Assembly (NCBI GenBank): GCA_030068145.1
Contig: JAPJBO010000636.1
Location: 1-64,000 of the forward strand
Direction: 5' to 3'
Length of the DNA: 64,000 bases
Source: Diplonema papillatum
Taxonomy: Eukaryota; Euglenozoa; Diplonemea; Diplonemida; Diplonemidae
Shown piece after piece: positions 39,357-50,102 of the stretch; position 1 is the stretch's first letter; each line of letters opens with the position of its first letter. The notes under the pieces are model-generated. The model ran no database searches and was not told the DNA's origin. It saw only the letters and a list, made by a program, of their open reading frames with translations. The translations under genes and the position numbers were made by a program.

Positions 39357-39464
39357 GGCCTCCACAACCACCGCATGCCGCCGCCGCCGCCCCCGCAGCC
39401 CCGCGGCTACCCGCCGTTCCACCACTCGCCGGCTGACTTTTACGGGCCGAACCAGGGGTGGTAG
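38795..39464 (+). pseudogene. Duplicated 3' end of the 36,391 gene
   Basis: Repeats codons from about GCTFNGQKLPSALAQ to the final FYGPNQGW and the TAG TAA stop. The frame is open from 38,769, but the copy has no start codon or leader of its own. It could be expressed only by readthrough or as an alternative 3' exon. Confidence 0.8.
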
Positions 39465-39483
39465 TAAGGGCGCAACCTGCTAA

Positions 39484-40330
39484 GACGAACGAAGGCGAAG
39501 GGTGCGCAGTCGACTATCGTCACCGCCTGTTGCTGCGTATCAAGTTCAAACTACTACTACTACTGCTACGGAAGAAGGAGGTCCCAGGTTGCTTCAGCTA
39601 CTTATCGTGCTCGAAGGCTGCACGTTCATGGGGCAGAAGCTGCCGTCGGCCCTCGCGCAGATGCAGACGATCGCCTCGCACAGCAACCAGCAACCCGAAG
39701 GTGCTGAACCAGGGGTGATAGGGGCGGGCGACGAACGAAGACGAGGAGTGTGCAGTAGACTATCGTCACCGACTGTTGCTGCGTATCAAGTTCAAACTAC
39801 TACTACTACTGCTACAGAAGAAGGAGGTCCCAGGTTGCTTCAGCTACTTATCGTGCTCGAAGGCTGCACGTTCATGGGGCAGAAGCTGCCGTCGGCCCTC
39901 GCGCAGATGCAGACGATCGCCTCGCACAGCAACAGCAACCCGAAGGTGCTGAACCAGGGGTGATAGGGGCGGGCGACGAACGAAGACGAGGAGTGTGCAG
40001 TAGACTATCGTCACCGACTGTTGCTGCGTATCAAGTTCAAACTACTGCTACTGCTACAGAAGAAGGAGGCCCCGGTTGCTTCAGCTACTTATCGCGCCCG
40101 AAGGCTGCACGTTCAACGGGCAGAAGCTGCCGTCGGCCCTCGCGCAGATGCAGACGATCGCCTCGCACAGCAACCCGAAGGTGCTGAACCAGGGGTGGTA
40201 GGGTGGTAGGGGCGGGTGACGAACGAAGACGAGGAGTACGCCGTCGACTATCGTCACAGATTGTTGCTGCATACCAAGTTCACACTTCACTACTACTACA
40301 GAAGTAGAAGGGGGGTCCCAGGCTGCTCGG
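39484..40330 (+). repeat. ~245-bp tandem subunits (second set, four units, the last partial)
   Basis: Units start at 39,484, 39,730, 39,975 and 40,218. The last is diverged (ACACTTCACTACTAC) and fades out near 40,330, before GAATAAACC. Confidence 0.85.
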
Positions 40331-40528
40331 GCGGGGAGAAACTGAATAAACCCGAACGGCACGCTTTCTTTCTCAACCGTTTTTCTCATTCTCTTAACGG
40401 CTTTATCGCGTGGGCGGCCCTGAGATTACCCCCGCAGGTGACACCACTTTATCTTTAGCCATACTTCAACTCTCTTCCTTCTTTTGACACCTGGTAGAAA
40501 ACAAGAAACGGAAGCTACGCATTTTTTT

Positions 40529-40705
40529 CTTGTAAGCACCTGCTTTGTAGGAAATCCTTGAGGAGGCTGCCAGCTGCCAAAGATCAAAGGAGGTAAATGT
40601 GCTGTAGCCCACACGAAACACAGGTGAATCTGGGTTTAGTGGCGGGCGTAAGCGTTCAACAAAAAAGACCCACTTTGTAGTTGTTTCTCCTCTCGAGTAT
40701 TTTTG
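40529..40705 (+). repeat. Dispersed repeat A, copy 1
   Basis: About 175 bp with the conserved order GCACCTGCTTTGTAGGAAAT, CTTGAGGAGGCTGCCAG, AAGGAGGTAAATGTG, CACGAAACACAGGTGAATC, GGCGGGCGTAAGCGTTCAAC and GACCCACTTTGTAGTTGT. Other copies are at 41,870, 53,626, 60,553 and 63,640. It may be a SINE or the end of a larger element; no RNA polymerase III boxes are clear. Confidence 0.85.
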
Positions 40706-40889
40706 TTCTTACTCACCTCCATACCAAAAGCGGACGCGCGAGGCGTCGACATCTAGATTCTCAGACGGACGACAGAGATCTGGGCTGAGCATACTCGTAG
40801 GCATAGTGCGTTGCTCAGGGTAGTCGAAGGCCTGACAATCAGACTAATGCAACAGTTTTACCTATTGGTGGCCACAGGTGGCTGCTTCA

Positions 40890-40929
40890 GGTGTTGAGCA
40901 CATATCCATTCCAAGCACGTTTTTGCAAT
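40890..40929 (+). repeat. Dispersed repeat D, 3'-end fragment
   Basis: Matches only the last ~40 bp of repeat D (GTGTTGAGCACATATCCATT, then TTGCAA). Confidence 0.75.
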
Positions 40930-41182
40930 TACCCCACTCTTATGCCTGGCGGTACGCTTCGCGAAGGGGCTGTCCACTCGCAGGCGCGGGCAATCGCGCG
41001 TGCCCACTCCCTACCAAAGCACGGCACGCCAACCCCCCAGCAACTCAACTAACAACAACGAAACGAAAAGCGCAAAATAAACGGAAGCAAGCTTGTGTGC
41101 GGGTCTAAGACCCAAAGTCGAAAAACGACAAAACCCAACGAGAGTACCCCCCCCCTCCCCCGCCCACCACACGTGGGGGGCC

Positions 41183-41331
41183 TCACACCGCTGTCCTGTC
41201 TGCAGACACTCAGGTTCCGCGCTGATGATGGTCCGCCTTATGTGTCCGTGGCTTAAAGGACCGAAACACGGCGCAGACGGGACCAGTGCGGTGTTGAGCA
41301 CATACCCATTCCAAGCACGTTCTTGCAACCC
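41183..41331 (+). repeat. Dispersed repeat D, copy 1, flanked by a 22-bp direct repeat
   Basis: Runs from TCACACCGCTGTCC to GTTCTTGCAACC. It is flanked by CGCCCACCACACGTGGGGGG plus CC at 41,161-41,182 and again at 41,332-41,353, which looks like a long target-site duplication. Other copies are at 47,611 and 59,311. Confidence 0.85.
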
Positions 41332-41869
41332 CGCCCACCACACGTGGGGGGCCCAGGGCCACATTCATTGCGAATGTGTTCGTGGTGTCGGTCGCAGGGA
41401 TTCTTTTTTTTGCTAGCCAAAGTGAGAAAAAGAGTGAAAGAGTACGTACAGTAGTGAGAAGAGAAGAGAACGAGTGTAAAAGAAGTTGGCGGTAGCACAC
41501 ACTACCGGGCCAGCGGAGACGACCGCAAAAAGATTTCTCATGTTTCCTTATCCCTCAAAACCAGCACCAATAACAAGGACCCTGCCCACCACAACGTCAG
41601 AAACGAAAGAAACGAAGAAGAACCTCCAGGCGGCAAGGCGTGGGGGGGAAGAAAGAAACAAACCCACAAAAGTAGGGCTACGTGCCTCTCCTTGAGGTTC
41701 GAGCCCCGGCTTAACACGGGTTTTACGTCCATTAATATTTAATGGGATCCATTTGAATTCATTTCAACAGTCGACGTCCCTCTCCATCCCCCCCTCTCCC
41801 CTCTCAGGCGCGACGCACGGGGCATTCGTGTTGGAATGGATTCGGGTGACCTCGCTCTATTTTTCTTTT

Positions 41870-42095
41870 TTGTTTGAGCACTTGCTTTGTAGGAAATGCT
41901 TGAGGAGACTGCCAGTTGCGAAAGATCGGCAGGAGGTAAATGTGCTGTAGCCAACACGAAACACAGGTAAATCTGAGTTTAGTGGCGTGGCGGGCGTAAG
42001 CGTTCAACAAAGAAGACCCACTTTGTAGTTGTATTGTTTTCTCCCCCTCTAGCCTACTTCGAAATGAGCACAAGGCAGTCCCTCGAGTATTTCTT
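41870..42095 (+). repeat. Dispersed repeat A, copy 2
   Basis: Same block order as copy 1, with a longer 3' part containing CCCCTCTAGCCTACTTCGAA and CTCGAGTATTTCTTG. Confidence 0.85.
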
Positions 42096-44304
42096 GAGAT
42101 TCCTCCCTCTCTCTCTCCAAACTATAATAGCACTGCATTTTCACTCACTCCCCGACCCCTCTTTTTTTTTTTATTATTAGTAGTACATGTACTGACGGGA
42201 ACATTTCCGGAACAACGGTTGCACTTGTAAGAGAAAAGAAAAAAACGCTAGAAAAGCATACCTACTACCCTCATACTACCCGCCGCACAGCCTCAATGGT
42301 CAACCGGAGACCTTAAAACACCGAACCTCTCAACCACAAGATAAACGCTAGAAAACGAACTGACCCAAGGTGATAAAAAAATGATACGGCAAAAGTTTCT
42401 TGTTCTTCGCGTGTACAGGGTATAAACCTCTCTGGGGGGGTTTCCTGTTTTAGCACTTTTTCATTGGCTTCGTTTATCAGTGCAAGCCCCAACTTCGGAA
42501 ATGTTCGTTCTTCTTTTCAAGTTTACAAGTAAAAGAATAAAACAAAACTACGCATTTCTTATCTCCAGAGAGAGTGCTGGTGCGCTGCAGAAAAAGAGCT
42601 TCCGGATCAGGTTCGGCGGGCGCGTCATCCAGTTTCGGGACCGGAGCATTCGGCAGGTGAGTTGTTGCACACTCATTGTCGGATGCCGACTTCCATGGCC
42701 ACCGTCCTGCTGTCGAGATGCACCGACGCCCTTCGTGGGATTTGCGGGCGCCGATTTGCCAGAAACAAGCGTGTGGTTCGCGTAGCGCAGTGCGGCCGAG
42801 GTTTAGAAGCTAAAGTTTCGTATACGAGCCTGTCGTTTTAGGTGAGTTTCTCTTATTATCCCAACCAACAAAGTTCTGTTCCGCAATCCCATTGGGGGAT
42901 ATAAGGGAACGAAATTTCAAGTGTTGGGTTATACCAGGGTAAAGGAATTACACCGTCATTTTATTACGCTCGAATCTGGCCCCTTTTTCTTTGCAAATAT
43001 CACCAGCCAGCCCCGCCCACCGGGCTGAGGAGACCCCAAACCCCTCGCAACTGCGGTTGATTTGGGCCCCCATCATCCGGCTTCAGAATACGGGCTCTAG
43101 AAGTATATCTTGCACACCCCCAATTCGGCATCGTCTCATATGACGGCTCACGGAGAGGATGCCGCACGGCAGAAAACCAAGTTGAAGACTAAAAAGCCAA
43201 GTGACTGCACTCACCCAGGATTGACGACCGAACACAGCATTCTAGACTGTTTCTTGTAGCATTCTCTAATCAAGAGCTGCGCTTACCCTACCGGAAGTGC
43301 TTTAAACTTTACTTTCTCCTTTCCTACCCCTAAAGTCTCATGGCGTTTAGAACAGAAAAGGAAGAAAGAACGAGGGAAAAAAAAAAAAAAAAAAAGAGAA
43401 CAGATTGCCCAGCGGAACCCTAAAAGGAAGATTAGCAAGGATATCAAAAAAAGAAAGAAAGAAAGTCGAAAGTCTGGTGTCGGCACCAGACTGTACATTA
43501 ACCTCGGGGTTGATCGTCGGCAACGCAGAAAAGAACGCCCGACGAGTTGCTGTCGTGAAAGAGCAACCGCGACGCCTTCACCGTACCGCACCCATACACA
43601 CACCGCGTCCAAGCGCAACCTTGGCCACCCAGGGGCGGTAAACCCCCGGTGCCTCAAGGTGGCTTCACGCTGTAGTGCATGCGTACTAGCAGAGGAGGAT
43701 ACTACGTAGCTATACAGACTGTAGGTGGTATGTATATACCGTACCTACGTGCTGTGCAGCAGCGTAGCATGTACACCGAGGTGTGTATCCACAACCACGA
43801 GGACGCAGTAGCATGCTATGCATATACGTGACGTAGGTGTATGTATACCATACGAGAGCGCAACTTGAAAATATGTCGCGAAAAGGAGCATGCGTATGGA
43901 AGCTTCGTGCCTGGATTCTCCAGCCGCGGTTGACACCCCGCATTCTCTGTCTTCTTGAGCAAACGGTAGGGCCAACCTACCCATGTTCCGTGCCTGGACG
44001 TGACCACGCATGAACCCGGCAAGGAAAAACACACGAAAGTAGCTTGTGGGGAGAGTTTGTTGTTTGTCGTTCCCGTGGGCCGTGATCTCCTCGGGAATGA
44101 TCCACTACCCCACCCCTTGCAGTGCTGTCCTGGTAGGTGCCGGATGCCGCTCAGCCAAGCTACGACCTTTGACGCGCAGTGGAGCTTAGCCACCGAAGCT
44201 AGAGCTAAATCTCTGCACCCAGAGTGGCTCCTTTCCCCTTACTACGATCTTCCCCCCGGGCCATTGCATCTTGAAAACGCCGGTCTTGGTACAACAATTC
44301 TTGC

Positions 44305-44472
44305 GGGGTTGCCCCCCACGCAATGTGTTGCATGTGAAGGCGAAAAAGACGTAGGCAGCGTGGTTTGGTGGTTGATCAGAGTTCCCGTCCTGAAAATGAA
44401 ACAGGGCAAACATGAGCGGGAATCCGATCACCGGACACGCACAGCACACAAAGCGAAGCGCCTGTCTTTGCC
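44305..44472 (+). repeat. Dispersed repeat F, copy 1
   Basis: Contains AAAAGACGTAGGC, GGTGGTTGATCAGA, CGATCACCGGACACGCAC and GAAGCGCCTGTCTT. In the other copies (48,617 and 60,036) GTTGATC and GATCAAC form an inverted pair, so the RNA could fold. Confidence 0.75.
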
Positions 44473-44520
44473 TGGGGGAGGTAGGAGCAGGGCTTACGCT
44501 CCGTTTTCGAGAGAAAATAC

Positions 44521-44680
44521 GTGTGGATCAACCTGTGGCAAGCACATGTGTGGGAAAAATATACAATAATATTATCAAAATCCACGCGTGGTACCTGTGG
44601 ATCCACACGTGGGGAAAAAAAGTCCAAAACAATTAACGTGTGGAAATCCACACGTTCCACACGTGGAGCGTACGCCCTGG
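44521..44680. repeat. Cluster of CCACACGTGG-type palindromes
   Basis: Within 160 bp are GTGTGGATC, CCACGCGTGG, GGATCCACACGTGGGG, CGTGTGGAAATCCACACG and CCACACGTGGA, several able to pair with each other. The same CCACACGTGG core lies in the direct repeats around repeat D copy 1. Either a foldback element remnant or a protein-binding cluster; not resolved. Confidence 0.6.
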
Positions 44681-44898
44681 GTAGGAGGAAGACCCTGGCA
44701 ACACATCGCCTCGGGTGTCGTGGGTTGACCCTCTTTACCTCCAGCTTCCGCGGCTGGGCTCCGCTGCGCAGAGCTGTACGTCCGTTCAGGTCGCGTACCG
44801 GAGACTTCACCCAACAAGGCGGGAGGGAAACAAAGAGACTCTCGCGAGCGAAAATAATGCTGCGAAAACGGAAAGAAAAAAATGAAAATAAGAAAAGT

Positions 44899-46569
44899 TA
44901 CTTAGGGTAGGCGGTTTTTTTTCTTTGGCCCATGTCCGCGCGCGCGTAAATTTTTGGGAACCCCCGGAAAAAAAAAACTTTTGCCAAAAAAAAAAAAACT
45001 TTGGGATCTGTGCATTGGAACCGGTCGTGAGAGCGACTGCAGGCGTAGTCACGAGCGTGTCCGGCTCGCGAAAAGTCGAAAACCTGTTCATCACACCGAT
45101 ACTTCACGGCGATGCAAATCGCGTAGACTTTGTTTACCTCAGTGTGTATTGACTTTGAAGCTGACTATGCCCGGTGCTGGGTTGGTGCGCTGGGCAAGCA
45201 ATATCGTGCTACTTTGACGTTGGTGTCAATCTCAACAGCAAGATTTGTGTAGCTTTAGCCAGCTCCTGCTGGACGCAGTCGAAGCACGCGGGATACAAGC
45301 ACAGCCTCAGCCTCGAAAGTGTGCGCGGTTTTACCGGCAAGGCATGTCGGGAGGTTTTGCCACTGTGGTGCGATTATCACACAGAACCAGTCCGGGGCAG
45401 TGCACGCGTCTATGCCTTCCGACGCCTCAAGCAGCTACTACTGAGGAGGCATGAAAAGGACGCGGGGCAAGCGATGCGTTCACGGTGCTTGCGACTTAGT
45501 GCACTTGACCGGCGGCAATGCCTTGTGCCGCGGTATATTTGCGAAGAAAACGGCACTCGTCGCCTGACAGTCTAGACCGCACATCCCTGAGCATAACTGC
45601 CTTCGTTGCACACGGCGTCTAACCAATTGCCGTGTGCTAGAAGCACCTGCCCTCCGTGCGGATGTCGAGGCATCAATGGTCTCTTTCGTTGTGGGTGAGG
45701 TACATCTTGTGAGTCCGGCGCCGTTTGCTACGCATCAGAAGGTGGCCACTGGCTAAAGCTTGCTGACAGGAGGGTCGGCAGAGTACCGACAAACTCCGTT
45801 TACACCAAGCAGGGCATCTTTGTGTACTCGGGTAATATTGACAAAGCCACTACACCCGAAGTGACGGTGTCGACGTCCGCCTTTGGGGGTTTCAACAGCA
45901 GACCGCCGCAGAAGCCGCGAGAGCAACCATCCTTGCACAAGGTGGAGGAAAGCAGAAGTTGAAGTTCACCATACTATCTGCGGGTAGCTGGCGCTTATTC
46001 TCGCCGATGGAAATGCCACCGACCAGCCGTCAGTAGGCTCTCGCACGGTGGTTCGGTAGGACCGTGACATCGCAATGGGGCATGTCAGAAGAGAGATAAG
46101 AGATTGACGGACACCCGCGCAATCGACAGTCCTCTGGGTCACTGCTTTATTGTTCGCAGCGTACCCAGCGAACCGCGATCTCGAGTTCAAACCCGAGTGT
46201 TTTTTCTCCTGTGGCATCGTCTATCATCTGCAGCCTCCGACTATGGAAGGTTTTGTCGAAACGCACCCCGCGCGGCGTTCAGGACTGTTGAACTCTAGAC
46301 TGCCACCGCAACCCCTCGGACACATCAAGTTCATCTTCACACTCACCTTTGAGCTCATCGTCCAGAAATTCTACCAACAACGGGCACAAAAGTGCCAACA
46401 GCGGACTGGCCAGTAGTATAGCCGGCACATATGGTGTGACATCCAGTAGCAGAAAGTCTTAAGTGGCAAAAGTTTTTTTTTCTGAAAAGTTTTTTTTTTG
46501 CGCGCGCGCGCGTAAATTTCTGTGGGCCGACGGACATGGGCCAAAAAAAAAAACCGCCTACCCTTACTT
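44899..46569. mobile_element. 1,661-bp element with terminal inverted repeats and a TACTT target duplication
   Basis: The left end at 44,904 reads AGGGTAGGCGGTTTTTTTTC then TTTGGCCCATGTCCG. The right end (46,564, reverse complement) reads AGGGTAGGCGG, a T run, TTGGCCCATGTCCG. Both are flanked by TACTT (44,899-44,903 and 46,565-46,569). Inside both ends lie a CGCGCGCG tract with TAAATTT and a CTTTTGCCA block, so the related ends extend to about 100 bp. ORFs within it are short (133 aa at 45,174-45,575, unrecognised) and no transposase motif is seen. It is therefore called a non-autonomous or decayed DNA transposon; superfamily unknown. Confidence 0.75.
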
Positions 46570-47318
46570 GGAAAACCAAAAAAAAAAAAAAAAAAACCGG
46601 GATTACGTATTCAGACAGAGCGTTCATTTCTTGCCTCCATTTCGCCGTGCAGGTAAACAAAAGAAACTAAAAAGGATCTGAGAGGAAGACGGGGGAAAGA
46701 AAAGTGGCAGCAAAACGCGAACGGGGTCTGCAAAGGCGAGGAACTTCGTCCCCCGACCCGCTTCCGGAGCACGCTTGAAGTGACCTTTACAAGGCCGTAT
46801 GTACTTGCAACCCGAGTCAATGCTCATGGCGGTGTGGAGCGACTTCATGTGTGCTCACGGTGGTTCGTGCGCAAATAAAGCGAGCCAACTCAACAGCCCC
46901 CACCCAGGCATCTTGTTAAGAACCATCCATCCATCAGCCGGCTGACCCCCCACTTTTGTGGGCCCACTTTTGCCAGGGAATTTTGACCATTTCACCTTAG
47001 AGAATTTGACCACCCAGCCTCCAAGGCAACTGCACTGTAGAAGGGGGGGGGAGGTCTGGTTTATCCGGCCATCCGGCCAAAGTGGCTGATCCTTAACAAG
47101 AGCGCTGCCCCCCCACCCAGCGAAGGCAGAAATGCTCTCCAGCAGCGGATCCTTTGAAACACAAAATGAAGCAGACTCGAAAGCAGGCTTTCTTTCTCTC
47201 TCTTTTTTTTGTTTTTTGAACAAGCTCTGTAGAAAAAAATACCCGATGAGGCGGCCCGTTTGCAACGTTTCGAAAGCAGGGACTGGTGCCTGTTGCCCAC
47301 AACACGAAACGCAGGTAG

Positions 47319-47350
47319 ATATCACGCAGGGTCAAAACCTTGTGTCTTTT
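47319..47350 (+). repeat. Solo end of the CATGCAGGGTC inverted-repeat family
   Basis: CACGCAGGGTCAAAACCTTG followed by TGTCTTTTT, preceded by ATAT, in the left-end orientation. No nearby matching right end, unless it pairs with the one at 48,970. Confidence 0.65.
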
Positions 47351-47610
47351 TGGTAAACGCTGCCGCGGGGCCGATGGCCCCCAACAACGACCCCCCCCGC
47401 TTTCGCATTTCTCCTGCGGAGTTTGCTTCGCAGATTGCCACCGTAAAAAGAAGAGAAGTCAGTGCTGCCTAGCGAGTAGCAGTCACAATCAGGGCGGGGG
47501 CCTTGAGTTTTTTAATTGATTGCTCAGATACGGTTGTAGGGGACTCCTCCCCGTGACGTATCCGTAGCACGGGTGGTCCTGGCTGTGACGAGCTACGAAC
47601 AGCCGCCTGA

Positions 47611-47754
47611 CTCACACCGCTGTCCTGTCTGCAGACACTCAGGTTCCACGCTGATGGTCCGCCTCATGTGTCCGTGGCTTAAAGGACCGAAACACGGCGC
47701 AGATGGGACCAGTGCGGTGTTGAGCACATACCCATTCCAAGCACGTTCTTGCAA
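47611..47754 (+). repeat. Dispersed repeat D, copy 2
   Basis: Nearly identical to copy 1, with a small deletion at CTGATGGTCC. No target duplication is obvious. Confidence 0.85.
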
Positions 47755-48179
47755 CCCCCCCCTCTAGCCTCCATCGAAATGTGCACCGGCAGCCCCTCCA
47801 AGTATTTTTACATGGTGGTACCTCCAGCACCGGGCGGGGGTTAACTGTAGGGTGCAGGTCCACCCGCAAATCCAGTGCGAAATCCGGTGTTGCACCCGCC
47901 GATTCCAGCATGAATCCACTGTTCAGCTGCATATCATGCAGGGTCAAAACCTTGTGTCTTTTTAAAACGCTGCCACAGGGCCAATGGCCAGGGATTATCC
48001 TGTATGGTTAAAATTTTTTTTTTTCACCAAAGAAAAAGTTTTTTTAAAAACGGGCCGGTTAAGACAACCATGGGGGTTTCTGGTGAAAACTTTTTTGTGC
48101 TCCTGCAGGCCAGGCTACAGGACTCCCGCAGACCTACACGGTGGGGTCCAGCCTCAGAGGCAGCTGGGGTTAAAAAAGC

Positions 48180-48265
48180 AGGTGACACCCGCATTTCGGG
48201 TGTGGATTTAAACGCATTTTGGTTGTAGCACACCCGCTTTTCGGGTGTGACTCGGGCACACCCTC
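48180..48265. repeat. CACACCC/GGGTGTG palindrome cluster 1
   Basis: CACCCGCATTTCGGGTGTG and CACACCCGCTTTTCGGGTGT each form short hairpins and lie between TCAGAGGCAGC and ACCCTCTTTAACTAG. A related block is at 54,270-54,395. Confidence 0.75.
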
Positions 48266-48482
48266 TTTAACTAGCTTCTGAGACTCGACCTCACTGTATA
48301 CATTGGGTTGTCGACTTGTACAGTGTGTCACTACAGCAATGATTCACAAGCTGCTGGCTGCTGCACAAGCGTCGACTCGACTGCAAGCTCACAACTATCC
48401 TACTAACTTAAAAGCGACAGTTGTAACATTTTTGTGAGACCGCCGGAGTACCGGAGTTTCAAGCGAACTTTCACTCGCACAA

Positions 48483-48520
48483 GTCTCTTTTTTTTCCCAC
48501 GCGCAGCGTGGGGGAAAAAA
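48483..48520. repeat. Hairpin TTTTTTTTCCCACG ... CGTGGGGGAAAAAAAA
   Basis: Arms of T-rich plus CCCACGC and GCGTGGG plus A-rich sequence around a short centre. Confidence 0.75.
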
Positions 48521-48565
48521 AATTCTGGCCGTGTTGACTTTTTAACCGGGATTTTCCTGAATTTC

Positions 48566-48612
48566 GGGGATTAGAATAACCCCTGGCTAAACCAGGGGTT
48601 ATTCTAATCCCC
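48566..48612. repeat. Perfect 21-bp-stem hairpin GGGGATTAGAATAACCCCTGG / CTAAA loop
   Basis: The arms are exact reverse complements with a five-base loop. The left arm and the ~40 bp before it (from GTTGACTTTTTAACCGGG) are repeated at about 48,709-48,768, so a duplicated half-hairpin follows. Confidence 0.9.
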
Positions 48613-48616
48613 GTGG

Positions 48617-48697
48617 TTGATCAGAATTCCTTACCTGAATACACACAAGTGGGAAAACGATCAACCGGCACGCACAAACAAAACGAAGCGCCTGTCT
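48617..48697 (+). repeat. Dispersed repeat F, copy 2 (partial)
   Basis: GGTTGATCAGAATTCCTTAC, GGGAAAACGATCAACCGGC and GAAGCGCCTGTCTT as in copy 3, lacking the upstream part. Confidence 0.8.
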
Positions 48698-49880
48698 TTT
48701 TTTCTGGCCATGTTGACTTTTTAACCGGGATTTTCCTGAATTTCGGGGATTAGAATAACCCCTGGCAATGGCCCCCCCCCAAAAAAAAAAATTGGAAAAA
48801 AACTTTTTTGCTCAACGTCATCAAAAATTACCGCAGTTTTTGTCTCAACGTCATCAAAAATTACCGCAGTTTTTGTTCCAACATTTTAAAATTCAAAAAA
48901 CCCAATTTTTTTTCCCGGAAAAAAATTGGTGGCCATGTACCAAAAAGACACAAGGTTTTGACCCTGCATGATATGCGGGTGTCGCGCTGAATGCACGCTG
49001 GATTTGCGGGTGTGCCACGCCCGTGAAATGGACCGAACCACCCCCACTCGGTGCGGGAGCGCACCGTGTAGACACGAGCCAATCCTCCCCCGGGAGTTTT
49101 TTCTTCTTCTTTTATTTTCTTTTGTGTGGGACCGGATCTGGACGACCCCGGAAGCGTGTGATCTCGCAGGCTGCGCGGCGCATGCGCAAGGTTAATGCGC
49201 TGCAGTACATCGACCAACTCATTTGTGCGGCACCGACCTGCCACGTACAAGCTTGCTCCGACCAGTGCACCCTCTGCCGACACTCGCTAGCCGTCGACGA
49301 TCATGACGGCAGCCCCATCCTGAAGTGCAAATCCTGCCGACGCGTCACTGCTGCTGTGTGCGCTCGGATTGGCGCCGCTCAAGCGACCACCTTATGTCAC
49401 TCGTTTGTTTGTAGAGGCATGCTCCGTTCTTCTCCCTGACTTGTTCCCGGATTAGGAAGACACATACTACTACTACTACTACTGCTTTTTTTTTTTTGTT
49501 TGCTTCTACCATTTTCCTTGTCCATTTCCTTTTTTTTTTTCTTCCCCCCTTTTTTGCTGCAAACCGTCTTCCTTCCAAGATAGTCGCGCTTGCCGCGGCA
49601 CGGGACTTCTGATCTCAGCCCCGCAGTCTCACGCTGCGAAACCGGCTGATCGGAATCACACCCTACCGAGAAAGTGCATGCTAATCCATGTGGTTCATGT
49701 ACTCAAACACAACTCCGTGCTAACCAGGCTCACGCGGGCGGTGCCTTCGGACAGTACCTCGAGGCCCGCATCGCAAAAAAAAAAAAAAAAAAACAAAAAA
49801 AAAAAAAAACTAAGAAGCCAGCGAAATGATCGCGACCTTTTCTATTTTCGCTCTGCGACCTTGTTGCCAGCCGATTTCCC

Positions 49881-50082
49881 AAACTAAAGCATCAAGACGT
49901 GGCACACCTTGGGGCTTGGCGCTTGCGCTGACCACAAGCTTGTCGAGACGGTCAGCCACAGGGCAGAGCGGACGGGGTTGTGGCACTGCGCTGCCTTCGA
50001 CTCAAGCTTTGCAAGCTGTGGTTGACCGTCGCGTTCCTGGGCCCGGAGCGGCCCTTTTCTTCTTCTTTTCAACAAAACTACA
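49881..50082 (+). repeat. Dispersed repeat E, copy 1
   Basis: About 200 bp beginning AACTAAAGCATCAAG, containing GGCACACCTTGGGGCTTGGC, CGTCGAGACGGTCAG-type sequence, GCAGAGCGGACGGGGTTGTG and GCAAGCTGTGGTTGACCG, and ending in a pyrimidine tract. Copy 2 is at 53,860. A structured RNA origin is possible but unproven. Confidence 0.85.
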
Positions 50083-50102
50083 CCCCGGAATTCAGCAGCC
50101 AT

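Larger units (their letters stand above)
37488..40170 (+). repeat. Tandem duplication, period 1,307 bp (two copies plus a start of a third)
   Basis: Bases 37,488-38,794 recur at 38,795-40,101 with the same internal stops and no difference noticed on reading. A third start (to about 40,170) then leaves the pattern. Each unit holds the last 670 bp of the 36,391 gene plus three ~245-bp subunits. The joints lie in an ~80-bp module (GCTGCACGTTCA to GCACAGCAACC) that also occurs in every subunit, which points to unequal crossing-over at that module. Such identity means a very recent event or an assembly duplication. Confidence 0.9.
40330..44903. other. Noncoding region with dispersed repeats
   Basis: No ORF here has convincing composition or recognisable motifs (longest about 189 aa at 44,000-44,569, no family). 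It contains repeat A copies 1 and 2, repeat D copies, one repeat F copy, a cluster of CCACACGTGG palindromes near 44,520-44,680, and otherwise unassigned sequence. Confidence 0.7.
47931..48974. mobile_element. Long CATGCAGGGTC-family element (1,036 bp) with ATAT duplications, probably with nested insertions
   Basis: The left end CATGCAGGGTCAAAACC starts at 47,935 and the right end GGTTTTGACCCTGCATG stops at 48,970, each flanked by ATAT. The shared inner T-rich and A-rich parts are present near the right end. The middle holds other repeats (GGGTGTG palindromes, part of repeat F, a 47-bp perfect hairpin, a duplicated GTTGACTTTTTAACCGGG block), so it is probably a ~210-bp element enlarged by insertions. 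The solo end at 47,319 is an alternative left partner. Confidence 0.6.

Noticed and set aside
41690..41712. GGTTCGAGCCC resembling a tRNA B box
   Set aside because: No matching A box, acceptor stem or cloverleaf can be drawn around it.
45174..45575. 133-aa ORF inside the TACTT element as a transposase
   Set aside because: No DDE, tyrosine recombinase, HUH or other transposase motif can be seen.
48404..48445. Stretch ACTTAAAAGCGACAG followed by a T-rich run, resembling what I remember of diplonemid spliced-leader RNA
   Set aside because: The match is short, from memory only, and there is no convincing splice donor, Sm site or repeat array. A comparison with known spliced-leader genes would settle it.
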